Positions 16,271 through 24,967 of a stretch of DNA of 64,000 nucleotides are shown here, one piece after another (position 1 is the first letter of the stretch; every line of letters starts with the position of its first letter). Position numbers and translations under genes: made by a program. The stretch comes from Pseudomonas purpurea (GTDB lineage Bacteria; Pseudomonadota; Gammaproteobacteria; Pseudomonadales; Pseudomonadaceae). The stretch lies in NCBI RefSeq assembly GCF_039908635.1, contig NZ_CP150918.1, positions 3,653,001-3,717,000 on the forward strand, read 5' to 3'. The notes below the pieces were generated by a model. That model was not told where the DNA came from, searched no databases, and was given only the letters and a program-made list of their open reading frames with translations.

Positions 16271-17083
16271 ATGAAGATCGTCTCGTTCAACATCAATGGC
16301 CTGCGCGCCCGCCCCCATCAACTGGCGGCGCTGATCGAGAAGCACCAGCCAGACGTCATTGGCCTGCAGGAAACCAAGGTCCATGACGACCAGTTCCCGC
16401 TGGCCGAAGTCCAGGCCCTGGGCTACCACGTGCATTACCACGGGCAAAAAGGTCATTACGGTGTCGCCCTGCTGTCGCGCCAGGCACCGATTGAACTGCA
16501 CAAAGGCTTTGCCAGCGATGAAGAAGACGCTCAGCGGCGTTTCATCTGGGGCACTTTCGCCGATGCCAACGGCACGCCGGTGACCATCATGAACGGCTAC
16601 TTCCCACAAGGTGAAAGCCGCGACCACCCGACCAAGTTCCCGGCCAAGGAACGTTTCTACAACGACTTGCAGACGCTGCTCGAAACCCGTTTCAGCAACG
16701 ACCAACCGCTTGTGGTCATGGGCGACGTGAACATTTCCCCGGAAGACTGCGACATCGGCATTGGCCCGGACAACATGAAACGCTGGCTGAAAACCGGCAA
16801 ATGCAGCTTCCTGCCGGAAGAGCGCGAGTGGATGGCACGCTTGAAAAACTGGGGGTTGGTGGACAGTTTCCGGCACCTCAACCCGGACGTGAACGACCGT
16901 TTCAGCTGGTTCGATTACCGCAGCCGCGGCTTTGAAGACGAGCCCAAGCGTGGCCTGCGCATTGACCTGATCATGGCCTCCCAAGGGCTGTTGCCACGGG
17001 TCAAGGCGGCTGGCGTCGACTACGATTTGCGCGGCATGGAAAAACCGTCGGACCACGCACCGATCTGGCTTGAACTGAACTGA
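16271..17083 (+). CDS. xthA: Exodeoxyribonuclease III
   Basis: A 270-residue member of the exonuclease/endonuclease/phosphatase fold. Catalytic signatures are present: '[10 protein letters not shown]' (metal-binding Asn), 'GLQETKV' (Glu), '[15 protein letters not shown]' (Asp/Asn) and C-terminal '[10 protein letters not shown]' (Asp-His). ExoIII is an AP endonuclease and 3'-5' exonuclease in base-excision repair. The start [10 protein letters not shown] has AGGA about 8 nt upstream and matches the family length, so the longer upstream frame is not used. Confidence 0.96.
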   Translation: MKIVSFNINGLRARPHQLAALIEKHQPDVIGLQETKVHDDQFPLAEVQALGYHVHYHGQKGHYGVALLSRQAPIELHKGFASDEEDAQRRFIWGTFADANGTPVTIMNGYFPQGESRDHPTKFPAKERFYNDLQTLLETRFSNDQPLVVMGDVNISPEDCDIGIGPDNMKRWLKTGKCSFLPEEREWMARLKNWGLVDSFRHLNPDVNDRFSWFDYRSRGFEDEPKRGLRIDLIMASQGLLPRVKAAGVDYDLRGMEKPSDHAPIWLELN

Positions 17084-17192
17084 TCGGCGACGTCGAACCC
17101 GTCATTCAGCAAGATGCCGGTGGCCGCCAACAGCGGCAATGAGGGACGGATCAAGAATCGGCGGGTGGAGGTCCGTATTTACTGAACGGCCT

Positions 17193-17215
17193 GATCGTTC
17201 CCCATGGGAACGATC
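17193..17215. terminator. Hairpin between convergent xthA and acyl-CoA dehydrogenase genes
   Basis: GATCGTTCCC pairs perfectly with GGGAACGATC across a 3-nt loop. It sits between two convergent genes, so it probably acts as a bidirectional end although it lacks a long T-run. Confidence 0.55.
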
Positions 17216-17238
17216 AATACCGCCGGTTCACACGCTCA

Positions 17239-18468
17239 TCAATGCCCGCTGCGCAGCATCTCTTCAGGCACGTACTTGCCGATTTCGAACTTGCCGACTG
17301 CGGCGCGGTGTACTTCGTCCGGGCCATCGGCCAGACGCAAAGTGCGCTGCATTGCATACATGTAGGCCAGCGGGAAATCATTGGAAACCCCGGCGCCGCC
17401 ATGGATCTGGATCGCCCGGTCGATGACCTTCAACGCCACGTTAGGCGCGACCACTTTGATCTGGGCGATTTCGCTTTTCGCGACCTTGTTGCCCACGGTG
17501 TCCATCATGTACGCCGCTTTGAGCGTCAGCAGCCGCGCCATGTCGATTTCCATCCGCGAATCGGCGATCTTGTCGATGTTGCCACCCAGGCGTGCCAGCG
17601 GCTTGCCGAATGCCGTGCGATTGATCGAGCGTTTGCACATCAATTCCAGTGCCCGCTCCGCCATGCCGATCGAGCGCATGCAGTGGTGAATCCGCCCCGG
17701 GCCAAGACGACCCTGGGCAATTTCAAATCCACGGCCCTCCCCCAACAACACGTTTTCGTAAGGCACCCGGACGTTGTCGAACAACACCTCGGCGTGACCG
17801 TGTGGCGCATCGTCATACCCGAACACCGGCAGCGGGCGCACGATCTTCACACCTGGGGCATCCACCGGCACCAGAATCATCGAGTGCTGCTGATGACGCG
17901 GCGCATCGGGATTGCTCAGGCCCATGAAGATCAGGATTTTGCAGCGCGGGTCGCAAGCGCCCGACGTCCACCATTTTTTGCCGGTGATCACCCACTCATC
18001 GCCGTCACGCACGGCACGGGCAGCCATGTTGGTGGCGTCGGAAGACGCCACGTCCGGTTCGGTCATGGCGAACGCCGAACGGATCTCGCCACGCAGCAGC
18101 GGCGCCAGCCAGCGTTGTTTCTGCTCTTCATTGGCGTAACGCACCAGCACTTCCATGTTGCCGGTGTCCGGCGCCGAGCAGTTGAACGGCTCCGGCCCGA
18201 GCAAGGAGCGGCCCATGATTTCCGCCAGGGGTGCGTATTCCAGGTTGGTCAGGCCGGCGCCCAATTCCGACTCCGGTAAAAACAGGTTCCACAGGCCTTC
18301 GGCCTTGGCCTTGTTTTTCAGCTCTTCCATGATCGCCGTCGGCTGCCAGCGATCGCCTTCGGCGACCTGACGCTCGAACACCGCTTCGGCTGGATAAACG
18401 TAAGCATCCATGAACGCGGTCACGCGTTCACGCAGTTCCTGAACCTTGGGGGAATAGGCGAAATCCAT
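17239..18468 (-). CDS. Acyl-CoA dehydrogenase (ACAD10/11-like)
   Basis: A 409-residue FAD-dependent acyl-CoA dehydrogenase. The FAD- and substrate-binding segments are visible: '[16 protein letters not shown]', '[10 protein letters not shown]' and '[18 protein letters not shown]'. The N-terminal '[18 protein letters not shown]' and the 400-plus length resemble the ACAD10/11-type group more than short-chain dehydrogenases. A LysR gene is divergently transcribed across a 164-nt region and is its likely regulator. It lies upstream of the leucine catabolism genes, but its substrate is not evident. Confidence 0.9.
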   Translation of the reverse strand: MDFAYSPKVQELRERVTAFMDAYVYPAEAVFERQVAEGDRWQPTAIMEELKNKAKAEGLWNLFLPESELGAGLTNLEYAPLAEIMGRSLLGPEPFNCSAPDTGNMEVLVRYANEEQKQRWLAPLLRGEIRSAFAMTEPDVASSDATNMAARAVRDGDEWVITGKKWWTSGACDPRCKILIFMGLSNPDAPRHQQHSMILVPVDAPGVKIVRPLPVFGYDDAPHGHAEVLFDNVRVPYENVLLGEGRGFEIAQGRLGPGRIHHCMRSIGMAERALELMCKRSINRTAFGKPLARLGGNIDKIADSRMEIDMARLLTLKAAYMMDTVGNKVAKSEIAQIKVVAPNVALKVIDRAIQIHGGAGVSNDFPLAYMYAMQRTLRLADGPDEVHRAAVGKFEIGKYVPEEMLRSGH

Positions 18469-18632
18469 GGCAGCTCTACCTTTTTTGACGAGGTGTTGAA
18501 CAGGTTGTTGAGGTCATGAATCGATGCTAGATCAGCGTTGATAATTTACCTAACCTATTCTCGGCGTGTATTAACATTCATCACCGATATATGATCGGCT
18601 GATCGAGAGCCCCACAATAAGAGCGAAGCGCC

Positions 18633-19562
18633 ATGAATCTGAGCAAGGTCGATCTCAACCTTTTCATCGTCTTTGACGCGATCTACACCGAAGCCAATCT
18701 GACCCGCGCCGGGCAGATAATCGGCATTACCCAGCCGGCGGTGTCGAACGCTCTGGCCCGCCTGCGCGAGACGTTCAACGACCCGCTGTTCGTGCGCACC
18801 GCCCAGGGCATGGTGCCCACGCCGATGGCGCAAAACATCATCGGCCCGGTGCGCAACGCCCTGTCGCTGCTGCGGATCTCGGTGCAGGAAAGCCGGATTT
18901 TCAACCCGTTGCAGGCGGCCAAGACCTACCGCATCAGCATGACCGACCTCACCGAAGCGGTGATCCTGCCGCCGCTGTTCCAACGCCTGCGACGCCTGGC
19001 GCCTACGGTGATTATTGAGAGTTTTCTGTCAAAACGCCGCGAAACCACCAAGGACCTGGCGGCCGGGCGCCTGGATTTTGCTGTCGACGCACCGCTCAAC
19101 ACCGACCCGCAAGTGCGCCACGTCAAGTTGATGGAGGACCGTTACGTGTGCGCCATGCGCAAGGGGCATCCGCTGGCGAGCAAGGAAAAACTCACCCTCG
19201 ATGATTACCTGTCGCTGACTCACATCCACATCTCCAGCCGTCGCAGCGGCCTCGGCCATGTGGACCTGGCGCTGGGCAAAATGGGCATCCAGCGCAAGAT
19301 CGCCCTGCGCTCGCAGCATTACCTGATGGCATCGCAAGTGTTGCAGCAGACCGACATGGTGATGACCGTGCCGGAGCGGTTTGCCCGTCGTCATGACCTG
19401 CACGCCTTCAACCTCCCGGTCAACGATGTACCGCCGGTGGAAACCCACTTGTATTGGCACGAAAGCACCGATCAGGACCCGGCGAACCGCTGGATGCGCG
19501 AGCAGATGATCGAGTTGTGCCAGCAGGTGACGGCGCATGAGAAGAAGCACGACAAGGTGTAG
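18633..19562 (+). CDS. LysR-family transcriptional regulator
   Basis: A 309-residue LysR protein. The N-terminal winged helix-turn-helix is clear ('LDLNLFIVF'-type opening, then 'ANLTRAGQIIGITQPAVSNALARLRETFNDPLF'), and a PBP-fold effector domain spans about 90-300. It belongs to the NodD/LinR-like branch ('KVDLNLFIVFDAIYTEANLTRAG'). It is divergent from the acyl-CoA dehydrogenase gene, and a small dyad CCGAT-N5-ATCGG at 18584-18598 between them is a possible binding site. Confidence 0.9.
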   Translation: MNLSKVDLNLFIVFDAIYTEANLTRAGQIIGITQPAVSNALARLRETFNDPLFVRTAQGMVPTPMAQNIIGPVRNALSLLRISVQESRIFNPLQAAKTYRISMTDLTEAVILPPLFQRLRRLAPTVIIESFLSKRRETTKDLAAGRLDFAVDAPLNTDPQVRHVKLMEDRYVCAMRKGHPLASKEKLTLDDYLSLTHIHISSRRSGLGHVDLALGKMGIQRKIALRSQHYLMASQVLQQTDMVMTVPERFARRHDLHAFNLPVNDVPPVETHLYWHESTDQDPANRWMREQMIELCQQVTAHEKKHDKV

Positions 19563-19585
19563 GAAATGCACCGCGTTATCGTTCA

Positions 19586-19659
19586 TCGCAGGCAGGCTCG
19601 CTCCCACTCTGGACCGAGGTGAACGCAATTCCAATGCGGGAGCGAGCCTGCTCGCGATG
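19586..19659. repeat. REPIN-type inverted repeat pair
   Basis: A segment carrying GCAGGCAGGCTCGCTCCCA is followed by its inverted partner GGGAGCGAGCCTGCTCGCGA. This is the Pseudomonas extragenic palindrome pair and sits just after the LysR gene. Confidence 0.75.
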
Positions 19660-19690
19660 TGGCCAGCAAGAACACCAAAGCGCCACGGTC

Positions 19691-19706
19691 TTGACGTAAA
19701 CGTCAA
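19691..19706 (+). promoter_or_regulatory. LiuR operator in the liuR promoter
   Basis: TTGACGT-AA-ACGTCAA is an inverted repeat 43 bp before liuR. It overlaps a TTGACG -35-like hexamer, as expected for MerR-type regulators acting on an elongated spacer. Similar TTnACGT palindromes recur before liuA. Confidence 0.75.
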
Positions 19707-19748
19707 CCTGCCATTAGCTTAACGCCAAGACCTTTCAAGAGCCCGCCC

Positions 19749-20150
19749 ATGAGCAGCCAGACTTACAGCATCTCCGACCTCGCCCGCGAGCTCGACATCA
19801 CCACGCGGGCCATTCGCTTTTACGAGGAACAAGGTCTGCTCAGCCCCGAGCGACGAGGCCAGGAACGCATCTATTCGCCCCGCGACAAAGTCAGTCTGAA
19901 GCTGATCCTGCGGGGCAAGCGCATCGGTTTTTCCCTGGCCGAATGCCGCGAGTTGATTGAGCTCTATGACCCTTCCAGCGGTAACACCAAGCAACTGCAC
20001 AGCATGCTGGTAAAAATCAGTGAGCGCCGGGAGCAGCTGGAACAGCAGCTGCTTGATATCGAACAGATGAAACTGGAACTCGACACCGCTGAAGAGCGCT
20101 GTGTCCAGGCGCTGGAACAAACGCTCAAAAGTCAGGAATCGGTTCAGTAG
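19749..20150 (+). CDS. liuR: MerR-family regulator of leucine/isovalerate catabolism LiuR
   Basis: A 133-residue MerR protein with the helix-turn-helix 'SISDLARELDITTRAIRFYEEQGLLSPERRGQERIYS', then a wing and a dimerising coiled coil (about 75-120, 'LHSMLVKISERREQLEQQLLDIEQMK'). It lacks metal-binding cysteines. LiuR controls branched-chain amino-acid degradation genes in Pseudomonas and related Gammaproteobacteria. Its own operator and two more before liuA support autoregulation and control of the operon. liuE follows 86 nt downstream across a REP hairpin. Confidence 0.92.
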   Translation: MSSQTYSISDLARELDITTRAIRFYEEQGLLSPERRGQERIYSPRDKVSLKLILRGKRIGFSLAECRELIELYDPSSGNTKQLHSMLVKISERREQLEQQLLDIEQMKLELDTAEERCVQALEQTLKSQESVQ

Positions 20151-20166
20151 GTCTACACCACCCCTT

Positions 20167-20192
20167 GTGGGAGCGGGGTTGCTCGCTCCCAC
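20167..20192. repeat. REP hairpin between liuR and liuE
   Basis: GTGGGAGCG pairs with CGCTCCCAC around an 8-nt loop. This is the conserved Pseudomonas REP core and may modulate read-through from liuR to liuE. Confidence 0.7.
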
Positions 20193-20236
20193 AGAGGCCT
20201 TCGCAGTATTCAGACAATTACAACAGGTCGAACCCC

Positions 20237-21136
20237 ATGTCCCTTCCAACCCACGTACGCCTTGTCGAAGTCGGCCCGCGCGATGGCCTGCAAAATGAAG
20301 CCCAACCCATCAGCGTCGCGGACAAGGTACAACTGGTCGACGCCCTGAGCGCTGCGGGCCTCGGTTACATCGAAGTCGGCAGTTTCGTTTCGCCCAAATG
20401 GGTGCCGCAGATGGCCGGCTCTGCCGAGGTCTTCGCACAGATCCAGCGCAAACCTGGCGTGACCTACGGCGCACTGGCACCGAACCTGCGCGGGTTTGAA
20501 GACGCCATCGCGGCCGGGGTCAAGGAAGTCGCGGTGTTTGCCGCCGCGTCCGAAGCGTTCTCCCAACGCAACATCAATTGCTCGATCAGCGAAAGCCTGG
20601 CGCGTTTCGTGCCGATCATGGACGCCGCCAAACAGCATGGCATCAGCGTGCGCGGTTACGTGTCCTGTGTGCTGGGTTGCCCTTACGAAGGTAACGTCCC
20701 GCCTGCGCAAGTCGCCATGGTCGCGCGCGAGCTCTACGCCATGGGCTGCTACGAGGTCTCCCTCGGCGACACCATCGGCACCGGCACCGCAGGTGCCACG
20801 CGCACAATGTTCGAGGTGGTTTCGGCCGACGTACCACGGGACAAACTCGCCGGGCATTTCCACGACACTTATGGCCAGGCCATGGCCAATATCTACGCCA
20901 GCCTGCTGGAAGGCATCACGGTGTTCGACAGCTCCATCGCAGGCCTCGGCGGCTGCCCGTATGCCAAGGGCGCCAGCGGTAACGTCGCCACCGAAGACGT
21001 GTTGTACCTGCTCAACGGCCTGGGTATCGAGACCGGCGTCGACATGGAGCGCCTGATCCTGGCGGGCCAACAAATCTGCAACGTACTGGGCCGCCCCACC
21101 GGTTCGCGCGTCGCGAAGGCACGTAGCGCCCAGTGA
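20237..21136 (+). CDS. liuE: Hydroxymethylglutaryl-CoA lyase
   Basis: A 299-residue TIM-barrel lyase that splits HMG-CoA into acetoacetate and acetyl-CoA, the last step of leucine degradation. Visible marks are the N-terminal 'VEVGPRDGLQNE' and the conserved 'GCPYEGNVPPAQVA' and 'SLGDTIGTGTAG' segments. The metal-binding 'GHFHDTYGQA' and the cysteine loop 'GGCPYAKGASGNVATED' are also present. AGGTCGA is about 10 nt before the chosen ATG. It lies between liuR and the sRNA crcY, away from liuABCD, matching the arrangement known for the P. putida mvaB-crcY region. Confidence 0.95.
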   Translation: MSLPTHVRLVEVGPRDGLQNEAQPISVADKVQLVDALSAAGLGYIEVGSFVSPKWVPQMAGSAEVFAQIQRKPGVTYGALAPNLRGFEDAIAAGVKEVAVFAAASEAFSQRNINCSISESLARFVPIMDAAKQHGISVRGYVSCVLGCPYEGNVPPAQVAMVARELYAMGCYEVSLGDTIGTGTAGATRTMFEVVSADVPRDKLAGHFHDTYGQAMANIYASLLEGITVFDSSIAGLGGCPYAKGASGNVATEDVLYLLNGLGIETGVDMERLILAGQQICNVLGRPTGSRVAKARSAQ

Positions 21137-21145
21137 TGTGTCCGG

Positions 21146-21178
21146 GTGTTACCGCCCCCTCACTCAAACGAGTAACAC
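21146..21178 (+). promoter_or_regulatory. CbrB-like upstream activating site of crcY
   Basis: GTGTTAC (21146-21152) and GTAACAC (21172-21178) form a 7-bp inverted repeat with a 19-nt spacer, about 80 bp before the -24 element. CbrB is described as using TGTTAC/GTAACA arms. The spacer length here should be checked against crcZ and crcY of relatives. Confidence 0.6.
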
Positions 21179-21258
21179 GGAAACAAACTGACAGGATTTT
21201 TATGAAAGAATTGTCCTACAAAATATTAGAAGCCTGATTTTAAAGGGCTTTTCAGAGT

Positions 21259-21274
21259 TGGCACGGCTTCTGCT
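21259..21274 (+). promoter_or_regulatory. Sigma54 promoter of crcY
   Basis: TGGCACGGCTTCTGCT carries the -24 GG (21260-21261) and -12 GC (21272-21273) with the required 10-bp spacing. It lies immediately before the A-rich sRNA region. Confidence 0.85.
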
Positions 21275-21284
21275 ATCTCTATGG

Positions 21285-21660
21285 CATAACAAGAATAAAA
21301 AGCAGCAAACCTAATAAAAATAAGACGTAACGACTCTGACATAACAAAAACAACACGGCAGAGACGCAGCTAACAGATTTTTTTGGAGAAGGTGTGCTTT
21401 TCAGGGTGCTGCACGCAGCCACCCGCAACCGGGCAGAGAACAATAAAACTACCTTCAGGTAGCTCCCGAACTGGTTGGATCGCTTGGCGAAAAAGCAGAT
21501 CAGCGCTCAAAAAAATACGTTTGCTCTTGATCCCGGATGGGGATCGCCCAAAACAGCAGTAAAGGGTCACGGTTGCCAAAAACAACAACAGACCGCCCCT
21601 TAATAATAAAAAAGAGCACGTAACAAAAAATTAAAGGGGAGCCTCGGCTCCCCTTTGTGC
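21285..21660 (+). ncRNA. crcY: Hfq/Crc-sequestering small RNA CrcY
   Basis: About 375 nt of A-rich, non-coding sequence follows the sigma54 promoter. It contains several AAnAAnAA 'CA motifs' (for example AACAAGAATAAAAA, AATAAAAATAAG, AACAAAAACAACA, AACAATAAAACT, AAAAACAACAACA). It ends at the intrinsic hairpin AAAGGGGAGC-CTCG-GCTCCCCTTT (21633-21656). CrcY/CrcZ RNAs titrate Hfq from target mRNAs and so relieve carbon catabolite repression when CbrAB is active. Location downstream of the HMG-CoA lyase gene is the known place of CrcY, so I favour CrcY over CrcZ, which sits after cbrB. The 5' end is inferred from the -12 position. Confidence 0.88.
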
Positions 21661-21690
21661 TGTCTGCAATTCACCAAAATCTGTTGGCGC

Positions 21691-21732
21691 GCGCGGCGAT
21701 CCGACCTGCCCGGGCAGATCGGATCGCCGCGC
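21691..21732. repeat. Long palindrome between crcY and the acyl-CoA ligase gene
   Basis: Two 21-nt arms centred at 21711/21712 pair at 20 of 21 positions and contain the Pseudomonas repeat core GGCGATCCGA. It probably ends transcripts from both sides. Confidence 0.7.
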
Positions 21733-21741
21733 CGCTCGTTC

Positions 21742-23437
21742 CTACGGTATCGCCTTGAGTTCCTCGACACTGATCTCGCGCATTCGGAACTTCTGGATCT
21801 TGCCGGTCACGGTCATCGGGAATTCCTCGACGAACCTGAAGTAACGCGGTGTCTTGAAGTGTGCAATACGCTCCTTGCACCAGGTTTGCAGTTCCAGTTC
21901 GTTAGCGCTATGGCCGGGGTGAAACTTGATCCAGGCCACGATCTCCTCGCCATACTTCTCGCTGGGAATGCCGATTACCTGCACATCCGCCACTGCCGGG
22001 TGAGTGAAGAAAAACTCTTCCAGCTCCCGGGGATAAATGTTCTCGCCACCGCGAATGATCATGTCCTTGTTGCGCCCGGCGATGCACACGTAACCCTGCT
22101 CGTTCATGCTCGCCAGGTCCCCCGTGTGCATCCAGCCAGCTTCGTCGATGGCCTCGGCCGTGCCTTGCGGGTTGTTCCAGTAACCGAGCATCACGCTGTA
22201 GCCACGGGTGCAGAGTTCACCGATAACCCCTCGGGCAACAATGTTGCCAGTCTCGTCGATGATTTTGCTTTCCAGTTGTGGCTGGGTTCGCCCGACAGTG
22301 GTGACGCGCAACTCCAGATCGTCGGCAGGACCGGTCTGTAACGACACCGGACTGGTCTCGGTCATGCCGTAGGCGATCTGCACTTCGCTCATGTGCATCT
22401 CGCTGATGACCCGACGCATCACCTCAATCGGACAGGTCGCTCCCGCCATGATCCCGGTGCGCAGGCTCGACAGATCAAATTCACCGCGTCGGGGTTGATC
22501 GAGCATGGCGATGAACATCGTCGGCACGCCGTACAGCGCCGTGGCCCTGCTCTTCGGCAACGGTACTCAGTGTCAGCAACGGGTCGAAGGCATCGTTCGG
22601 GTAAATCATCGTGCTGCCGTGGGTGATGCACCCCAGATTGCCCATGACCATGCCAAAGCAGTGATACAGCGGCACCGGAATCACCAGGCGATCACTGGCC
22701 GTCAGCCCGAGGCTCTCGCCGACCATGTACCCGTTGTTGAGGATGTTGTAGTGGCTGAGGGTGGCACCTTTGGGAAAACCGGTGGTGCCGGAGGTGTACT
22801 GGATGTTGATCGGTTGGTCGAAATGCAGACTGTCCTGCCGGGCCTTGAAGTCACCGGGCGCGACCCCGGCGCCTAGGTCGCTCAACTGCGACCAGGGCAA
22901 GAAGCCCGACGGTGGACAAGCGTCGAGACTGATCACCCCGCGCAAGTCGGGCAAGCGCTCGCACTGCAACTGGCCGATGGATTGCTCGGCCAGTTCCGGT
23001 ACCAGGCCTTGCAGCATCGCGTGGTAATCAGACGTTTTGAAAGCGCCGGCGCAGACCAGCCATTGGCAGCCGGACTGCTTCAATACGTACTCCAGTTCAG
23101 CGCTGCGGTAAGCCGGATTGATGTTGACCAGGATCACCCCGATCCTGGCGCTGGCGAACTGGGTGATGCACCACTGTGCGCAATTCGGCGCCCAGATGCC
23201 GAGGCGGTCACCTACCTGCAACCCCAGCGCCAACAGCGCCCTGGCGTGCAGGTCGACGGCTTGCGCCAATTGCGCCCAGCTGTAGCGAAGTTGCTGATGA
23301 CGCACCACCAGCGCTTCACCCTGCGGATGCTGTGCGACGGTGCGGTCGAACGCCTGACCGATGGTCATTGCCAGCAAGGCTTTGTCCTGCGGGCCACGGC
23401 TGTAACTGGGCGCTGGCGCAGCACTGTGTTGATCCAT
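21742..23437 (-). pseudogene. AMP-dependent acyl-CoA synthetase, interrupted by a +1 frameshift
   Basis: Two adjoining frames make one about 565-residue ANL-superfamily ligase. The first part (23437 down to about 22545) has 'NIQYTSGTTGFPKGATLSH' (P-loop, A3 motif). The second has 'YGMTETSP', '[33 protein letters not shown]' and the C-terminal catalytic Lys in '[11 protein letters not shown]'. The frame breaks where GAG CAG G GCC ACG should read GAG CAG GCC ACG: one extra base in a G/C run at 22543-22547. AGGAGG precedes the start. It is divergent from liuA and shares the LiuR operators, so it probably activates an acid feeding this pathway. The break may be a sequencing error. Confidence 0.88.
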
Positions 23438-23464
23438 AACGACCTCCTATTGTCTTTATTGTAG

Positions 23465-23560
23465 GAACGAGCGATGTGGCTATCCGACTTGCCCGCGACA
23501 AGGCCGCCACAGCTTATGTAAAAGCCTGCATTAGCGTTTATCGCGAGCAAGCTCGACGCT
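23465..23560. repeat. Degenerate REP-type element before liuA
   Basis: Diverged copies of the Pseudomonas repeat core (ATCCGACTTGCCCGCGA and TCGCGAGCAAGCTCG) lie in the divergent promoter region between the ligase gene and liuA. Confidence 0.5.
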
Positions 23561-23576
23561 GACAGAGTCGCCCAAG

Positions 23577-23592
23577 TTGACGTTAACGTAAA
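23577..23592. promoter_or_regulatory. LiuR operator, distal copy
   Basis: TTGACGTTAACGTAAA is a near-perfect palindrome of the type seen before liuR, placed between the divergent ligase gene and liuA. Confidence 0.75.
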
Positions 23593-23620
23593 GGGTGATT
23601 GACAGCGATTCATCTCAGGC

Positions 23621-23634
23621 TTACGTTAACGTAA
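23621..23634. promoter_or_regulatory. LiuR operator, proximal copy
   Basis: TTACGTTAACGTAA is a perfect 14-bp palindrome 70 bp before liuA and is the best LiuR box in the window. Confidence 0.82.
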
Positions 23635-23680
23635 AGGTGACATCCGTTCCGGCGCGCCCGGCCGCCCAACCTCCATTTAT

Positions 23681-23688
23681 AAAAACAA
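23681..23688 (+). promoter_or_regulatory. Crc/Hfq CA motif in the liuA leader
   Basis: AAAAACAA matches AAnAAnAA and lies just before the liuA Shine-Dalgarno (GAAGG at 23692-23696). This position is typical of translational repression by Hfq/Crc, which CrcY would relieve. Confidence 0.5.
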
Positions 23689-23703
23689 GTTTGAAGGTGC
23701 CCC

Positions 23704-24867
23704 ATGAGCTATCCGACCCTGAACTTCGCCCTTGGCGAAACCATCGACATGCTGCGTGACCAGGTCCGCGCCTTCGTTGCCAAGGAAATCGCCCCGCGCG
23801 CCGCGCAGATCGACATCGACAACCTGTTCCCCGCCGACCTGTGGCGCAAGTTCGGGGACATGGGCCTGCTGGGCATCACCGTGCCGGAAGAATACGGCGG
23901 CGCTGGCCTGGGTTACCTGGCGCACGTGGTGGCCATGGAAGAAATCAGCCGCGGCTCGGCCTCGGTCGCCCTCTCCTACGGCGCGCACTCCAACCTCTGC
24001 GTCAACCAGATCAACCGCAACGGCAACCACGAGCAAAAAAGCAAATACCTGCCCAAGCTGATCAGCGGCGAACACATCGGCGCCCTGGCCATGAGCGAGC
24101 CGAACGCCGGTTCCGACGTGGTCTCGATGAAGCTGCGGGCCGACAAGCGCGGCGACCACTACGTCCTCAACGGCAGCAAAACCTGGATCACCAACGGCCC
24201 GGACGCCAACACCTACGTGATCTACGCCAAGACCGACCTGGAAAAAGGCGCCCACGGCATCACCGCATTTATTGTTGAGCGCGACTGGAAAGGTTTCAGC
24301 CGCAGCAATAAATTCGACAAGCTCGGCATGCGCGGTTCGAACACCTGCGAGCTGTTTTTCGACGACGTTGAAGTGCCGGAAGAAAACATCCTCGGCGTGC
24401 TCAACGGCGGTGTGAAGGTGTTGATGAGCGGCCTCGACTACGAGCGCGTGGTGCTCTCCGGCGGTCCGACCGGGATCATGCAGGCCTGCATGGACCTCAT
24501 CGTCCCGTACATCCATGACCGTAAACAGTTCGGCCAGAGCATCGGCGAATTCCAGCTGATCCAGGGCAAGGTCGCCGACATGTACACCCAGCTCAACGCC
24601 AGCCGCGCCTACCTGTACGCAGTGGCCCAGGCTTGCGAACGCGGCGAAACCACCCGCAAGGACGCCGCCGGGGTGATCCTCTACAGCGCCGAACGTGCGA
24701 CCCAAATGGCCCTCGACGCGATCCAGATTCTGGGCGGCAACGGCTACATCAACGAGTTCCCGGCAGGCCGCCTGTTGCGCGACGCCAAACTCTATGAAAT
24801 CGGCGCCGGCACCAGCGAAATCCGCCGCATGCTGATTGGTCGCGAACTGTTTAACGAGACAAAGTAA
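23704..24867 (+). CDS. liuA: Isovaleryl-CoA dehydrogenase
   Basis: A 387-residue FAD-dependent acyl-CoA dehydrogenase oxidising isovaleryl-CoA to 3-methylcrotonyl-CoA. Signatures are '[17 protein letters not shown]', '[20 protein letters not shown]' and '[43 protein letters not shown]'. The catalytic Glu common to IVD enzymes is expected in the '[14 protein letters not shown]' helix, where YE is present. GAAGG precedes the ATG. First gene of liuABCD, with two LiuR boxes and a CA motif upstream. Confidence 0.96.
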   Translation: MSYPTLNFALGETIDMLRDQVRAFVAKEIAPRAAQIDIDNLFPADLWRKFGDMGLLGITVPEEYGGAGLGYLAHVVAMEEISRGSASVALSYGAHSNLCVNQINRNGNHEQKSKYLPKLISGEHIGALAMSEPNAGSDVVSMKLRADKRGDHYVLNGSKTWITNGPDANTYVIYAKTDLEKGAHGITAFIVERDWKGFSRSNKFDKLGMRGSNTCELFFDDVEVPEENILGVLNGGVKVLMSGLDYERVVLSGGPTGIMQACMDLIVPYIHDRKQFGQSIGEFQLIQGKVADMYTQLNASRAYLYAVAQACERGETTRKDAAGVILYSAERATQMALDAIQILGGNGYINEFPAGRLLRDAKLYEIGAGTSEIRRMLIGRELFNETK

Positions 24868-24892
24868 TTTGTCAGCGGCAAGCGACACGCTA

Positions 24893-24933
24893 CAAGCGGC
24901 AAGGGGACTCCACGCGCTCCTACTTGCCGCTTG
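24893..24933. repeat. Inverted repeat between liuA and liuB
   Basis: CAAGCGGCAAG pairs with CTTGCCGCTTG (19-nt loop) within a region of further AAGCGGCAAG-like pieces. This is a common Pseudomonas intergenic element and may stabilise the upstream transcript. Confidence 0.6.
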
Positions 24934-24967
24934 CAGCTTGAAACTTGCGGCTGCTACGGAGTAGCCC

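Noticed and set aside
22481..22560. Two separate overlapping acyl-CoA ligase genes
   Set aside because: They are the halves of one enzyme and rejoin when one base in the G/C run at 22543-22547 is removed.
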